Shown here piece by piece: positions 37,414 to 45,704 of a DNA stretch of 64,000 nt. How positions within the stretch are numbered: the first letter of the stretch is position 1; each line of letters begins with the position of its first letter. The DNA is from Rhodanobacteraceae bacterium (GTDB lineage: Bacteria; Pseudomonadota; Gammaproteobacteria; Xanthomonadales; SZUA-5), in NCBI GenBank assembly GCA_016717705.1, contig JADKFD010000006.1, positions 62,001 through 126,000 of the forward strand, given 5' to 3'. Below the pieces are notes generated by a model, which did not search any database, was not told where the DNA came from, and worked only from the letters and a program-made list of their open reading frames with translations. The translations under genes were made by a program, and so were the position numbers.

Positions 37414-39216
37414 ATGGCCAGGATCGAGATCAAGGTACCGGATATCGGCAGCTACAAGGACATTCCGGTCATCGAACTGCTGGTCAAGCCGGGCGACGTG
37501 ATCCGCAAGGACCAGGGCCTGCTGACGCTGGAATCGGACAAGGCGACCATGGAAGTGCCGTCCAGCGACGCCGGCACCGTGATCGAGCTCAAGGTCAAGG
37601 TGGGCGACGCGGTGTCGGAGGGGATGGTGGTGGCGGTGCTGGAGGCGGGAGAAGCATCGGCACCCGGGACCCGGGACCCGGGACCCGTCAAAGCAGCGGT
37701 GCCGGCACCGACGGGAGCGGCGCCCGCACCCCCGACCTCGCCAGAAGCTTCTCCCCGGGTCCCGGGTCCCGGGTCCCCGGTCCCGACCGCTTCGCCCGCA
37801 ACTGACTTCTCCTGCCAACTCCTGGTCCTCGGCGCCGGCCCCGGCGGCTACACCGCCGCCTTCCGCGGTGCGGATCTGGGCCTCGACGTGATCCTGGTCG
37901 AACGCTACGCGGCGCTCGGCGGGGTGTGCCTGAATGTCGGCTGCATTCCGTCCAAGGCCTTGCTGCACGCGGCGCGGGTGATCGACGAGGCGGCGCACGC
38001 AGCCGACATCGGGATCAGTTTCGGTGCGCCGCAGATCGATCTCGACAAGCTGCGCGGCTTCAAGACCAAGGTCGTCGGCAAGCTCACCGGCGGCCTTGCC
38101 GGCATGGCCAAGCAGCGCAAGGTGCGCGTGGTCCAGGGCGAGGGCAAGTTCAGTTCGCCGCACACGCTGACCGTGCAGACCGCCGACGGTCCCAAGGTAA
38201 TCGGCTTCGAACACGCGATCATCGCCGCCGGCTCGCAGGCGGTGAAGTTGCCCGGCCTGCCGTGGGGCGACCCGCGCCTGATGGATTCCACCGACGCACT
38301 GGAACTGGCGGAAACGCCAGAGAAGCTGCTGGTGATTGGCGGCGGCATCATCGGACTGGAGATGGCCTGCGTTTACGATGCGCTCGGCTCCGAAGTCACG
38401 GTGGTGGAACTCTTCGACCAGTTGATGCCGGGTTGCGATCCCGATCTGGTGCGGCCGCTGGCGCAACGTCTGGGCAAGCGCTACGCCGGCATTCACCTGA
38501 AGACCAAGGTCGCCGCTGTCACCGCGCAGTCTGACGGCCTGCTCGCCACCTTCGAAGGCGACAAGGCACCAGCGCCGACCCTGTTCGATCGCGTGCTGTG
38601 CGCGGTGGGCCGCAGCCCGAATGGCAAGAAGATCGGCGCCGAGAACGCCGGCGTGAACGTCGGCGAGCGCGGTTTCATCAGCGTCGACAAGCAGATGCGC
38701 ACCAATGTGCCGCACATCTTCGCCATCGGCGATGTGGTCGGCCAGCCGATGCTGGCGCACAAGGCCACTCACGAGGGCAAGGTCGCTGCCGAGGTCGCTG
38801 CCGGCCACAAGAGCGAGTTCGTTGCCCGCGTGATCCCGTCGGTGGCCTACACTGATCCGGAGATCGCCTGGGTCGGCGTCACCGAGGGCGAGGCCAAGGC
38901 GCAGGGACTGAACATCGGCGTCGGCAAATTCCCGCACGCCGCCAGCGGCCGCGCCATCGGCATCGACCGCACCGAAGGCTTCACCAAGCTGATCTTCGAC
39001 AACGACAGCCACAAGATCATCGGCGCGGGCATCGTCGGACCGAGCGCCGGCGATCTGATCGCCGAAACCGCGCTGGCCATCGAAATGGGCTGCGACGCTG
39101 CCGACATCGGCCTGACCATCCACCCGCACCCCACCCTGAGCGAATCCGTCGGCATGGCTGCCGAGGTGTTCGAGGGCACGATCACGGATTTGTATATTCC
39201 GAAGAAGAAGGGTTGA
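37414..39216 (+). CDS. lpdA: Dihydrolipoyl dehydrogenase (E3) with N-terminal lipoyl domain
   Basis: A 600-residue flavoenzyme that reoxidises dihydrolipoamide in the pyruvate or 2-oxoglutarate dehydrogenase complexes. Residues 1-80 are a lipoyl domain with Lys43 in LESDKATMEV as attachment site. A proline-rich linker (about 83-128) follows, then the E3 core: FAD motif LVLGAGPGGYTAAF, redox disulfide GGVCLNVGCIPSK (Cys172, Cys177), NAD motif LLVIGGGIIGLEMA and the C-terminal interface with IHPHPTLSE. The ATG at 37414 has a GGGAGAG ribosome site. Lipoyl-E3 fusions are known in Neisseria and Xanthomonadales, but here the linker is encoded by an inverted tandem-heptamer element. No aceE or aceF lies next to it. 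Confidence 0.96.
   Translation: MARIEIKVPDIGSYKDIPVIELLVKPGDVIRKDQGLLTLESDKATMEVPSSDAGTVIELKVKVGDAVSEGMVVAVLEAGEASAPGTRDPGPVKAAVPAPTGAAPAPPTSPEASPRVPGPGSPVPTASPATDFSCQLLVLGAGPGGYTAAFRGADLGLDVILVERYAALGGVCLNVGCIPSKALLHAARVIDEAAHAADIGISFGAPQIDLDKLRGFKTKVVGKLTGGLAGMAKQRKVRVVQGEGKFSSPHTLTVQTADGPKVIGFEHAIIAAGSQAVKLPGLPWGDPRLMDSTDALELAETPEKLLVIGGGIIGLEMACVYDALGSEVTVVELFDQLMPGCDPDLVRPLAQRLGKRYAGIHLKTKVAAVTAQSDGLLATFEGDKAPAPTLFDRVLCAVGRSPNGKKIGAENAGVNVGERGFISVDKQMRTNVPHIFAIGDVVGQPMLAHKATHEGKVAAEVAAGHKSEFVARVIPSVAYTDPEIAWVGVTEGEAKAQGLNIGVGKFPHAASGRAIGIDRTEGFTKLIFDNDSHKIIGAGIVGPSAGDLIAETALAIEMGCDAADIGLTIHPHPTLSESVGMAAEVFEGTITDLYIPKKKG
37662..37786. repeat. Inverted CGGGACC heptamer array inside the lpdA linker
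   Basis: Left arm 37663-37687 is (CCCGGGA)n; right arm 37754-37785 is its complement (CCCGGGT)n with one irregular unit; about 66 bases lie between. The array is in frame and encodes APGTRDPGPV and SPRVPGPGSPV in the linker between the lipoyl and E3 domains. A second element of the same build lies just after the gene. Confidence 0.9.
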
Positions 39217-39220
39217 GGAT

Positions 39221-39378
39221 CGGGACCCGGGACCCGGGACCCGGGACCCGGATGAAACGCCGCGATTCCCATCACCGATCGAAATACACAATGAACCGAA
39301 TCTGTAACGGAGCAAGAACGCCAGAAAAAGTGGGCCATCGGCTCTTTCGGGTCCCGGGTCCCGCGTCCCGGGTCCCGA
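39221..39378. repeat. Inverted CGGGACC heptamer array between lpdA and the LprI-like gene
   Basis: Left arm 39221-39251 (four and a half units of CGGGACC) and right arm 39349-39378 (CGGGTCC units, one with CGC for CGG) enclose 97 bases. It begins five bases after the lpdA stop. The right arm is read in frame as RVPGPASRVP just before the hydrophobic core of the following gene's signal peptide. Confidence 0.9.
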
Positions 39379-39788
39379 TATCGCTAGTTTTGGCCCTCCT
39401 CCTCGCTGCCCCGCTCCATGCCCAAACCGACCCACACCCCATCGAAGCCGAACTCAGCCGCTGCATGGAAACGCCCGAAGGCATGAGCACGCATGGCATG
39501 CGCCAGTGCCTGGGCAATGCCAGCGAGGCCTGGGACAAGGAAATGAACCGCATCTGGGGCGAGCTGATGCGCGAATTGCCGGCGCCGGCGAAGGACTCGC
39601 TGCGCGCCGCACAACGCAAGTGGATCGCATTTCGCGACGCCGAACTGGAGGCATTGGCCCAGAGCTACGGCGCAATGCCGGGCACCATGTATCTGGTGAT
39701 GCATGCCGATGCCGCATCCACCCTGACTCGCGACCGCGTGCGCCAGCTGGATGCCCTGCTGGAAGCTTTGCGTTCCAGCGTGCAGTAG
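39291..39788 (+). CDS. LprI/DUF1311-family exported protein
   Basis: A small exported protein of the lysozyme-inhibitor LprI (DUF1311) family. The mature part starts after APLHAQ and carries LSRCMETPEGMSTHGMRQCL (two cysteines), WDKEMNRIWGEL and LRAAQRKWIAFRDAELEALA, the conserved family pattern. The hydrophobic core (ISLVLALLLAAPLHA) is preceded by residues encoded by a heptamer repeat arm, so the true start is unclear: ATG at 39291 gives a 30-residue n-region, with ATG 39252 and TTG 39213 as longer choices; none has a good ribosome site. The repeat may have displaced the original start. Predicted periplasmic; whether it inhibits lysozyme is unknown. Confidence 0.8.
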   Translation: MNRICNGARTPEKVGHRLFRVPGPASRVPISLVLALLLAAPLHAQTDPHPIEAELSRCMETPEGMSTHGMRQCLGNASEAWDKEMNRIWGELMRELPAPAKDSLRAAQRKWIAFRDAELEALAQSYGAMPGTMYLVMHADAASTLTRDRVRQLDALLEALRSSVQ

Positions 39789-39834
39789 GCCGACGCGGGC
39801 ATACTCGCCGGGTTCCCGATCAAGACACAGTGCC

Positions 39835-40356
39835 ATGACCACAAAATCGATAGCCCTTCCGCTCGCCGACGGTGACCGCCATGAGCAACGCGACAACATC
39901 GGTCGCCTGGTCGGCCTGATGTTCCGCCATGGCACGCCTGCTGCCGTCGGTATCCCGCGCATCTTGATCGCCGTCGACGGCACCGAGGTCAGCGATGCGC
40001 TGATGGATCAGGTGATTCAATGGCAACAGCAGTACCACTGGACCTTCGATGCCCACCTGTTGCTGGTCCGCGACTTTCTCGGCAAGGAAGCCGCCGAACG
40101 CCTGCTCGAGGAAACCGCACTGGCCGACTGCGCCAGGCTGCTGCAGCGGCTGCGCGCGGCCACGGTCGCGCACACGCTGCACGTGCTGATGGGCGATCCA
40201 GCACCGCAGATTCTCGAACGGGCCGCGGCGATCGGTGCTTCGATGATCCTGATGGGCACTCGCGGGCATGGCCCGATCAGCAGCGCCATGCTTGGCTCGG
40301 TCGCCTACAAGGTGGTGCATGCCGCGACGCTGCCGGTGACTTTGCTGCGGGCCTGA
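39835..40356 (+). CDS. Universal stress protein, UspA family
   Basis: A 173-residue cytoplasmic protein with one Usp domain. The first strand is IPRILIAVDGTEVSDALMDQ with the conserved Asp, and the ATP-binding signature G-x2-G-x9-GS is present as GTRGHGPISSAMLGS near the C terminus, followed by VHAATLPVTLLR. About 38 N-terminal residues precede the domain. ATG at 39835 follows 46 bases after the LprI-like gene on the same strand. It likely binds ATP; the target is unknown. Confidence 0.9.
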   Translation: MTTKSIALPLADGDRHEQRDNIGRLVGLMFRHGTPAAVGIPRILIAVDGTEVSDALMDQVIQWQQQYHWTFDAHLLLVRDFLGKEAAERLLEETALADCARLLQRLRAATVAHTLHVLMGDPAPQILERAAAIGASMILMGTRGHGPISSAMLGSVAYKVVHAATLPVTLLRA

Positions 40357-40466
40357 AGCGGTACGTGATGGCCATTCAGCCTGCGGTGATCGGCCGCAGG
40401 CGCCCGCGTGAGCATGCTCCACGCGCTGCGCATAGAATGCGGCTCTGACAAGCCCCACCCGGACCC

Positions 40467-41138
40467 ATGCTGGCGCGCATCCTGTTCCTGCTGTTGCTGA
40501 CGATGAACCTGGCTGCCGGCGCCTGGTGGTATCTGCGTGCGCAGGCACCGCCGGCCGCTGCATCGCCACAGGTGTCCACTGCGCCCAGGCTGTTGTTGCT
40601 GAATGAGCGCGACAATGCGGCAATGTCGAAAGCCGCCCTGGCGGCAGACGCCGCGCAGGCGCCGGCAGATCCCAATGCTCCGGCCGCGATCTGCAGCACG
40701 CTCGGACCCTTTGCCAACGAGACCGATCTGCGTATCGGCATGGATCTGCTGACGCCACAGGTCACCGCCATCCAGTTCCAGGAAAGCAGCAGCGTGACCA
40801 CCCGCGGTTACTGGGTTTACCTGCCGGCGTTGGACAGTCGCGATGCCGCGCTCAAGTCGGCGCGGCAACTGAACGCCGCAGGTGTCCGCGACTACTATGT
40901 GGTCACCGCCGGCGATCACGAAAACACGGTGTCACTGGGCCTGTTCCGTGATCGCGACAACGCCGCCCGTCGACAATCGCAGATCGCCGCGCTGGGCTTC
41001 CCCGCCCGACTGGAAGAGCGCACCGAAGTCGAACGCGCCTGGTGGATCGAGTTCCAGCGCGACAGCGCCGAGCCTCCGACCTACGATTCCTTGCGCGGCG
41101 CCGAGCAGTTGACCTTGAAGCCGCGCAGTTGTGGGTGA
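40467..41138 (+). CDS. SPOR-domain membrane protein
   Basis: A 223-residue protein with an N-terminal anchor (ARILFLLLLTMNLAAGAWWYL), a linker of about 75 residues containing CSTLGPFANETDL, and a C-terminal SPOR-like domain (GYWVYLPALDSRDAALKSARQL...DYYVVTAGDHENTVSLGLF...GFPARLE). SPOR domains bind denuded peptidoglycan glycan strands at division sites. Cys70 region and Cys222 could pair. The neighbours give no further hint. Start at the ATG 40467 fits the anchor. Confidence 0.82.
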   Translation: MLARILFLLLLTMNLAAGAWWYLRAQAPPAAASPQVSTAPRLLLLNERDNAAMSKAALAADAAQAPADPNAPAAICSTLGPFANETDLRIGMDLLTPQVTAIQFQESSSVTTRGYWVYLPALDSRDAALKSARQLNAAGVRDYYVVTAGDHENTVSLGLFRDRDNAARRQSQIAALGFPARLEERTEVERAWWIEFQRDSAEPPTYDSLRGAEQLTLKPRSCG

Positions 41139-41144
41139 AGCATT

Positions 41145-41241
41145 AGTGAGTAGTGAATAGTGAGTAGTGAGTAACAGCCGGCATCATCTGACCTTACGCA
41201 AGCGCCGGTTTTTACTCACTATTCACTACTCACTATTCACT
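41145..41241. repeat. Inverted AGTGAGTAGTGA tandem array
   Basis: Left arm 41145-41174 (AGTGAGTAGTGAATAGTGAG...) and right arm 41212-41241 are almost perfect complements of about 30 bases, built from 7/6-base units (GTGAGTA, GTGAATA). The 37-base core has its own GCCGG.../CCGG ends. The same element, with the same core ends (CCCGGCG and GCCGGGTTTTACTCAC), recurs at 55546-55774. Confidence 0.9.
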
Positions 41242-41252
41242 CATGCAACGCC

Positions 41253-41879
41253 ATGCCCACCCGCCCCAGCGTCATCCTCCTCCATGGCATCTGGATGCGT
41301 GCCGGCGTCACGGCGCGCCTCGCCGGGCGGTTGAGTGCTGCTGGATTCTCGGTATCGCGCTTCGACTACGCCAGCTTGCGGTCGCCGCAACACGAGCATC
41401 ACCAGCGCCTCGATGCGCTGATCGCCAGCTTCGACGGGACGGTGCATCTGGTTGGGCACAGCCTTGGCGGTGTGGTTGCGGTGGACTATCTGCAGCGCGG
41501 CAGCGCGCACGCAGCGCGGGTCGGGCGCGTGGTTTGCCTGGGCTCGCCGCTGCTCGGCAGCACGCTGGCGCGCCGCTTGCAGCGCGTGCGCCTGGATACG
41601 CTCGGCCTCGGGCACGCGCGCGAGGTACTTGTCGACGGATTGGCGCCATGGTCGGGGCCACAGCAAGTCGGCGTGATCGCCGGCGAGGTGTCCTTCGGCC
41701 TCAGCCTGCTGCTGGGCCGCCTGCCGCGCCCGAATGACGGTACCGTGGCCGTCGCCGAAACCCGTCTGCCCGGAATCAGCGACCATGCGACGGTGCGCGC
41801 CAGTCATACCGCCCTGTTGTTCTCCGAGCGCGCCGCCGCGTTGACCGTGCGCTTTCTGCGCAACGGGAGGTTTGCTTGA
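41253..41879 (+). CDS. Alpha/beta-hydrolase (PGAP1/lipase-like)
   Basis: A 208-residue cytoplasmic serine hydrolase. SVILLHGIWMRAGVTARLA gives the oxyanion-hole HG motif; the nucleophile elbow is LVGHSLGGVVAVDYL (Ser), followed by VVCLGSPLLGS; the Asp may be in PRPNDGTVAVAET and the His in ISDHATVRASHTALL. The GSPLLGS and DGTV stretches resemble PGAP1-like and lipase/acyltransferase families. No signal peptide. It begins just after the tandem repeat element and is followed by an inverted REP pair. Substrate unknown. Confidence 0.85.
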   Translation: MPTRPSVILLHGIWMRAGVTARLAGRLSAAGFSVSRFDYASLRSPQHEHHQRLDALIASFDGTVHLVGHSLGGVVAVDYLQRGSAHAARVGRVVCLGSPLLGSTLARRLQRVRLDTLGLGHAREVLVDGLAPWSGPQQVGVIAGEVSFGLSLLLGRLPRPNDGTVAVAETRLPGISDHATVRASHTALLFSERAAALTVRFLRNGRFA

Positions 41880-41883
41880 GGAG

Positions 41884-41959
41884 CATCGCGCGCAAGCGCG
41901 CTCCTACACTTTTCCGAGGGCTTGCTACGAAGTTGTAGGAGCGCGCTTGCGCGCGATGC
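41884..41959. repeat. Inverted REP-like pair (GTAGGAGCGCGC type)
   Basis: Copies 41884-41908 and 41934-41959 of the TGTAGGAGCGCGCTTGCGCG element face each other across about 25 bases, five bases after the hydrolase stop. Confidence 0.85.
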
Positions 41960-42065
41960 TCTTGCTCCCGGTATTGACCACATCTCGCGACTAGCTTAAC
42001 CCCACAACACCCGCCGCCGCGTTCACATTCGGGTACGCTGACCTCGTGGACTTGGGAGAACGCTC

Positions 42066-43463
42066 ATGTATCGATTGATCCTGCTGTTGGCCTGTGCATT
42101 GCCATCGCTGTCCCCGGCGCTATCGCCGCCCCTGCCGCCGCCTCCGCCTCCGCCGCCTCAGGTCTGGATTGCCCCCGGCAGCGGTCTGCAGCCGATCCGC
42201 CTGGCCGATGTCGACATCCAGATCCGTACGCGCGGCTTCATCGCCAGCACCACGCTGGATCTGCGCTTCGACAATCCCAACGCGCGGGTGCTGGAGGGCG
42301 AGTTCGTGTTCCCGCTGGCCGCCGGCCAGACCGTCGCCGGCTACGCGCTGGAGGTCAACGGCACGATGCGCGAAGGCGTGGTGGTCGACAAGGAAACCGC
42401 ACGCGTCGCATTCGAGGAAACCAGCCGGCGGCAGATCGATCCGGGCCTGGCCGAACTCACTGCCGGCAACGTGTTCCGCACACGGCTCTATCCGATTCCG
42501 GCCAACGGCAGCAAGCGCGTGCGTCTGCACCTGGAAGCGACCTTGGCCGATCACGGGGACTCCTGGCGCTATCTGCTGCCGATGCAGTTCAAGGATCCGG
42601 TCGGCCGCCTGCATATCCGCGCCGAGACCACGCTCAGCGCCAGTGCGCCGCTCGGTGACGATCTCAAGGTCGATCCGGACCTGAAGTTCGACCGCAGCGA
42701 ATCGGCCTGGATCGCCGAATTCACCCGCGAGAATGTACGTCCACGCAGTGAACTGGCTTTCCGCATTCCGAAGTCCGGCGACCAGGCGCAGGTCGAAGCG
42801 GCGGATGTGCTTGATCCGTCCTGGCGCAGCGTGATCGCACTGACCGACAGCGGTCGGCCCGATGGCGGCAAGCCAGCCCAGCCGCGCCGGGTGGCCGTGT
42901 TCGTGGACGCCTCGGCGAGTGCGCGCGACCGAGACCGCAAGCGCGAGACCGCCGTGCTGGCGGCCTGGGTCAAGGCGCCGGGCAATGTCGAGGTGCGCCT
43001 GGGGGTCGTTCGCAACGATGCCGATCCGGCGCTGCGCTTCGACATCCGTGGCGGCGATGCCGGCAAGCTGCTGGACACCATCGCCGCGCTGCCACTGGAC
43101 GGCGGCAGCAGCTACGGAGCCATCAAGCTGAGCGCGGTGGGAAATGTCGATCAGGTGTTGCTGATCGGTGATGGCTTGAGCAATTTCGGCGACTCCGAAG
43201 CGGATCTGGTTGCGGCCAACGGCCAGCGACCGAGCGTGCAGGTGATGCATGCGGCGCAGCGCGCCGATCACGCTCGGCTGGCGCGCATCGCACGGGCGGG
43301 CGGCGGCAATGTGCTTGATCTGGCTACGCAAACCGATGCTGAAGCGGCTGCGCAGCAATTGCTGCAACGCGGCTGGCGTCTGCTGTCCGCCGAAGCCAAG
43401 GGTGGCGAATGCCGCGACATCAGCCCGCAGGCGCCGACGCCGGTCGCATCGGCTGACGGTAGC
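42066..43463 (+). CDS. VIT-domain exported protein, N-terminal part (frameshifted gene)
   Basis: First part of a large exported protein. The ATG at 42066 has a GGGAGAA ribosome site. A signal peptide (YRLILLLACALPSLSPALS) is followed by a proline run and a VIT domain (ADVDIQIRTRGFIASTTLDL; VLEGEFVFPLAAGQTVAGYA; VVDKETARVAFEET; ELTAGNVFRTRLYPIPA), the inter-alpha-trypsin-inhibitor module. A VWA-like domain follows (RRVAVFVDASASARDRDRKR), where the usual MIDAS DxSxS appears as DASAS, with VDQVLLIGDGLSNFGD. The frame is lost near 43463. The following sequence is intact protein in other frames, so this and the next entry are one gene. It is likely a surface or periplasmic protein. Confidence 0.8.
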
Positions 43464-45349
43464 TGCCCGATGTCGCGGTCGCGGCGAACTGCTGCTGCGC
43501 TTTGGCTACGGCGATGGCGCGAGCGTCGAACGCAAGATTGCTTTCGGACAACAGGAGCTGGCGCCGGCCACGCTGGCCGACAGCGTGCACCGCCTTTGGC
43601 GCAAGCCTGGCTGGCGCAACTGGCCAGCGCGCCCAAGCCGGACAGCGCGGCGATGGTTGCCATCGGCAAGCGCTTCGGGGTGGTCACCCAGGGCACTTCA
43701 CTGCTGGTGCTCGACCGCATCGAAGACTACGTGCGCTACCGCGTCGAACCGAAGGAAGCGCCGCTGCTGGCGCAGTACCGGCAGATGATCGAGGCGCAAC
43801 CGAAGGTGGCTGCCGACCCGGCCGCGATGCGCGCATGCAGTCGCTGCTGCAGCGCTGGACGGAATTCCGCGATTACCATGCCGCCACCTATCCCGGCATC
43901 GAAAGCCTGCTGCTGCCGATGGTGCAGGCGGAAGCGTTGGCGTGGCCGAATGGCGGCGACAAGGATCGCATTGCCGGCTACCAGCAAGCACAGACGCTGC
44001 TGAAGCAGTCCGAAGCGCTCGTGGCGCGCTGGCTGCGTGATGGCGCCGAACCGGACTCGCGCGCCACCTGGGAGCGTGAAGCCGCGCGCGTGGTGCTCGC
44101 TGTCGAGGCCCTGCGCGAGCGGCGGGCACAGCTGCCGCAAATCGCCGGGCCCGATCTGGATCGGGCGAACGGGATCGATGCGCCCGAAGTCGCCGATGTC
44201 GCGACCGTTGGCGAAGCGGCCCCGGAAGCCGAACCGGCACGCGATGACATGCAACGCCCCTCGGCACCGCCGCCGGCTGCGGCGCCCGCGCCAACAGTCT
44301 CAGCGAGCATGATCGCCCCCGGACAGGCCGCAGCCGAAAGCCGCGCAGTCGCTGCCGGTGCCGAAGAATCCAAGCTGGCGGCCAAACCGGACGATGGCAG
44401 CTCCGCTGTGGCCGCCACCGCGGCGCAGATCGAACTGTCCGGCTGGAACCCGGACACGCCCTATCTCGACGAGATCCGCGACGCCGCCGATCCCTACCTG
44501 GCCTACCTCGGTCAGCGCGAGGTGCACGGCGCCATGCCGGCTTTCTATCTGGATGTCGCCGACTTCCTGCGCGACCAGGGGAAGTCGCCGCGGCTGGCGC
44601 TGCGCGTACTGTCCAACCTCGCCGAACTGGATAGCGAAAACACCGCCCTGACGCGCGTGCTGGCGTACCGGCTGTCGCAATGGAATCTGCATGCGCTGGC
44701 AGTGCCGCAGTTCGAGTACGCGCTGGCGCAACGTCCGGAAGAACCGCAGAGCTATCGCGATCTGGGTCTGGCTCTGGCGCGGCAGACGACGCCGGACCGC
44801 GCACGCGCCATCGAGATGCTGTGGCAGGTGGCGATCGGCGAGTGGCATGGCCGCTTCCCCGATATCGAGATCATTGCACTGCACGAGTTGAACGATGTGC
44901 TCGCGCAAGCACCCACGGGGACGCCAGTGGACCTGAAGAAACTCGGCATTCCGGCCGAGTTGCTCGACCCGGTGGCGGTCGGATTGCGCGTGGTGCTGAG
45001 CTGGGATGCCGACAACACCGACATCGATCTGTGGGTGGTCGACCCGGTCGGCGACAAGGCGGTCTACAGCCAGCCGCGCACGCGCACCGGCGGCCACATG
45101 AGCCGGGATTTCACCGGCGGCTATGGTCCGGAAGTGTTCACTATCCGCCGCCCGCTGCCCGGCACTTATGTGGTCATGGCCAACTACTTCGGCGACCGCC
45201 GCCAGAGCCTGACCGGCCCGGTCACCATCCAGCTCGAATTCCAGACCCGCTTTGGCACCGCCACCAGCGAGCGCGCATCCACCACGCGACGTCTGGAAAG
45301 CGGCAGCCAGACCATCGAGATCGGCAAGTTCAAGGTCGGCGTGCCTTGA
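43464..45349 (+). CDS. VIT/VWA-like exported protein, C-terminal part
   Basis: Continuation of the gene starting at 42066. Between 43464 and 43845 the coding frame changes several times (GELLLRFGYGDGASVERKIA; then AWLAQLASAPKPDSAAMVAI and FGVVTQGTSLLVLDRIEDYV; then MQSLLQRWTEFRDYHAATYP), each change matching one missing base. From 43845 to the stop the frame is stable: a helical region, an Ala/Pro-rich linker (about 44200-44420), TPR-like repeats (FLRDQGKSPRLALRVLSNLA; LNAL-type helices to ALAQRPEEPQSYRDLGLALA) and a C-terminal DUF2135-like beta domain (RVVLSWDADNTDIDLWVVDP; GPEVFTIRRPLPGTYVVMAN). VIT, VWA, TPR and DUF2135 together occur in poorly studied bacterial surface proteins. Confidence 0.8.
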
Positions 45350-45388
45350 GCTGATCTTGCCGGGTTGACTCCGGGGGCTCTGGTTTTC

Positions 45389-45560
45389 TGTGGAGCGGGT
45401 TTATCCCGGGTGCTCTGGTTTTCTGTGGGAGCGGGTTTATCTCGCGAGCTTTGGCTGTTCGGACTCGACTCAAGGCGACCGCCAAGAGCTCGCGGGATGA
45501 ACCCGCTCCCACAACAGCCAACAGCCTAGAGCTCGCGGGATAAACCCGCTCCCACAACAG
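45389..45560. repeat. Cluster of four GTGGGAGCGGGTTTATCCCG elements, two direct and two inverted
   Basis: Copies at about 45389-45410 and 45424-45449 point one way, those at 45487-45514 and 45530-45558 the other, giving a nested inverted arrangement. It lies in the 355-base gap between the convergent VIT and IPTL-CTERM genes; the first copy has a one-base deletion (TGTGGAGCGGG). The gap contains no gene. Confidence 0.85.
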
Positions 45561-45704
45561 CCGACACGAGAAGGATGACGCCCTCCCGCAACAGCAAACA
45601 GCCGGGCGGGGGAGGAGCGCAGGGAGAGGGGCGGCCAATGGCCGCCCCTTTCATGTGAACTTCCCGGCGGAAACCGCGCCGGATGGCGCGGTTTCCGTGT
45701 GCGG

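Noticed and set aside
36783..37805. A 340-codon plus-strand frame across the gene desert into lpdA
   Set aside because: It is in a different frame from lpdA, made of Pro/Arg/Thr/Ala codons from the C-rich bias, and has no ribosome site.
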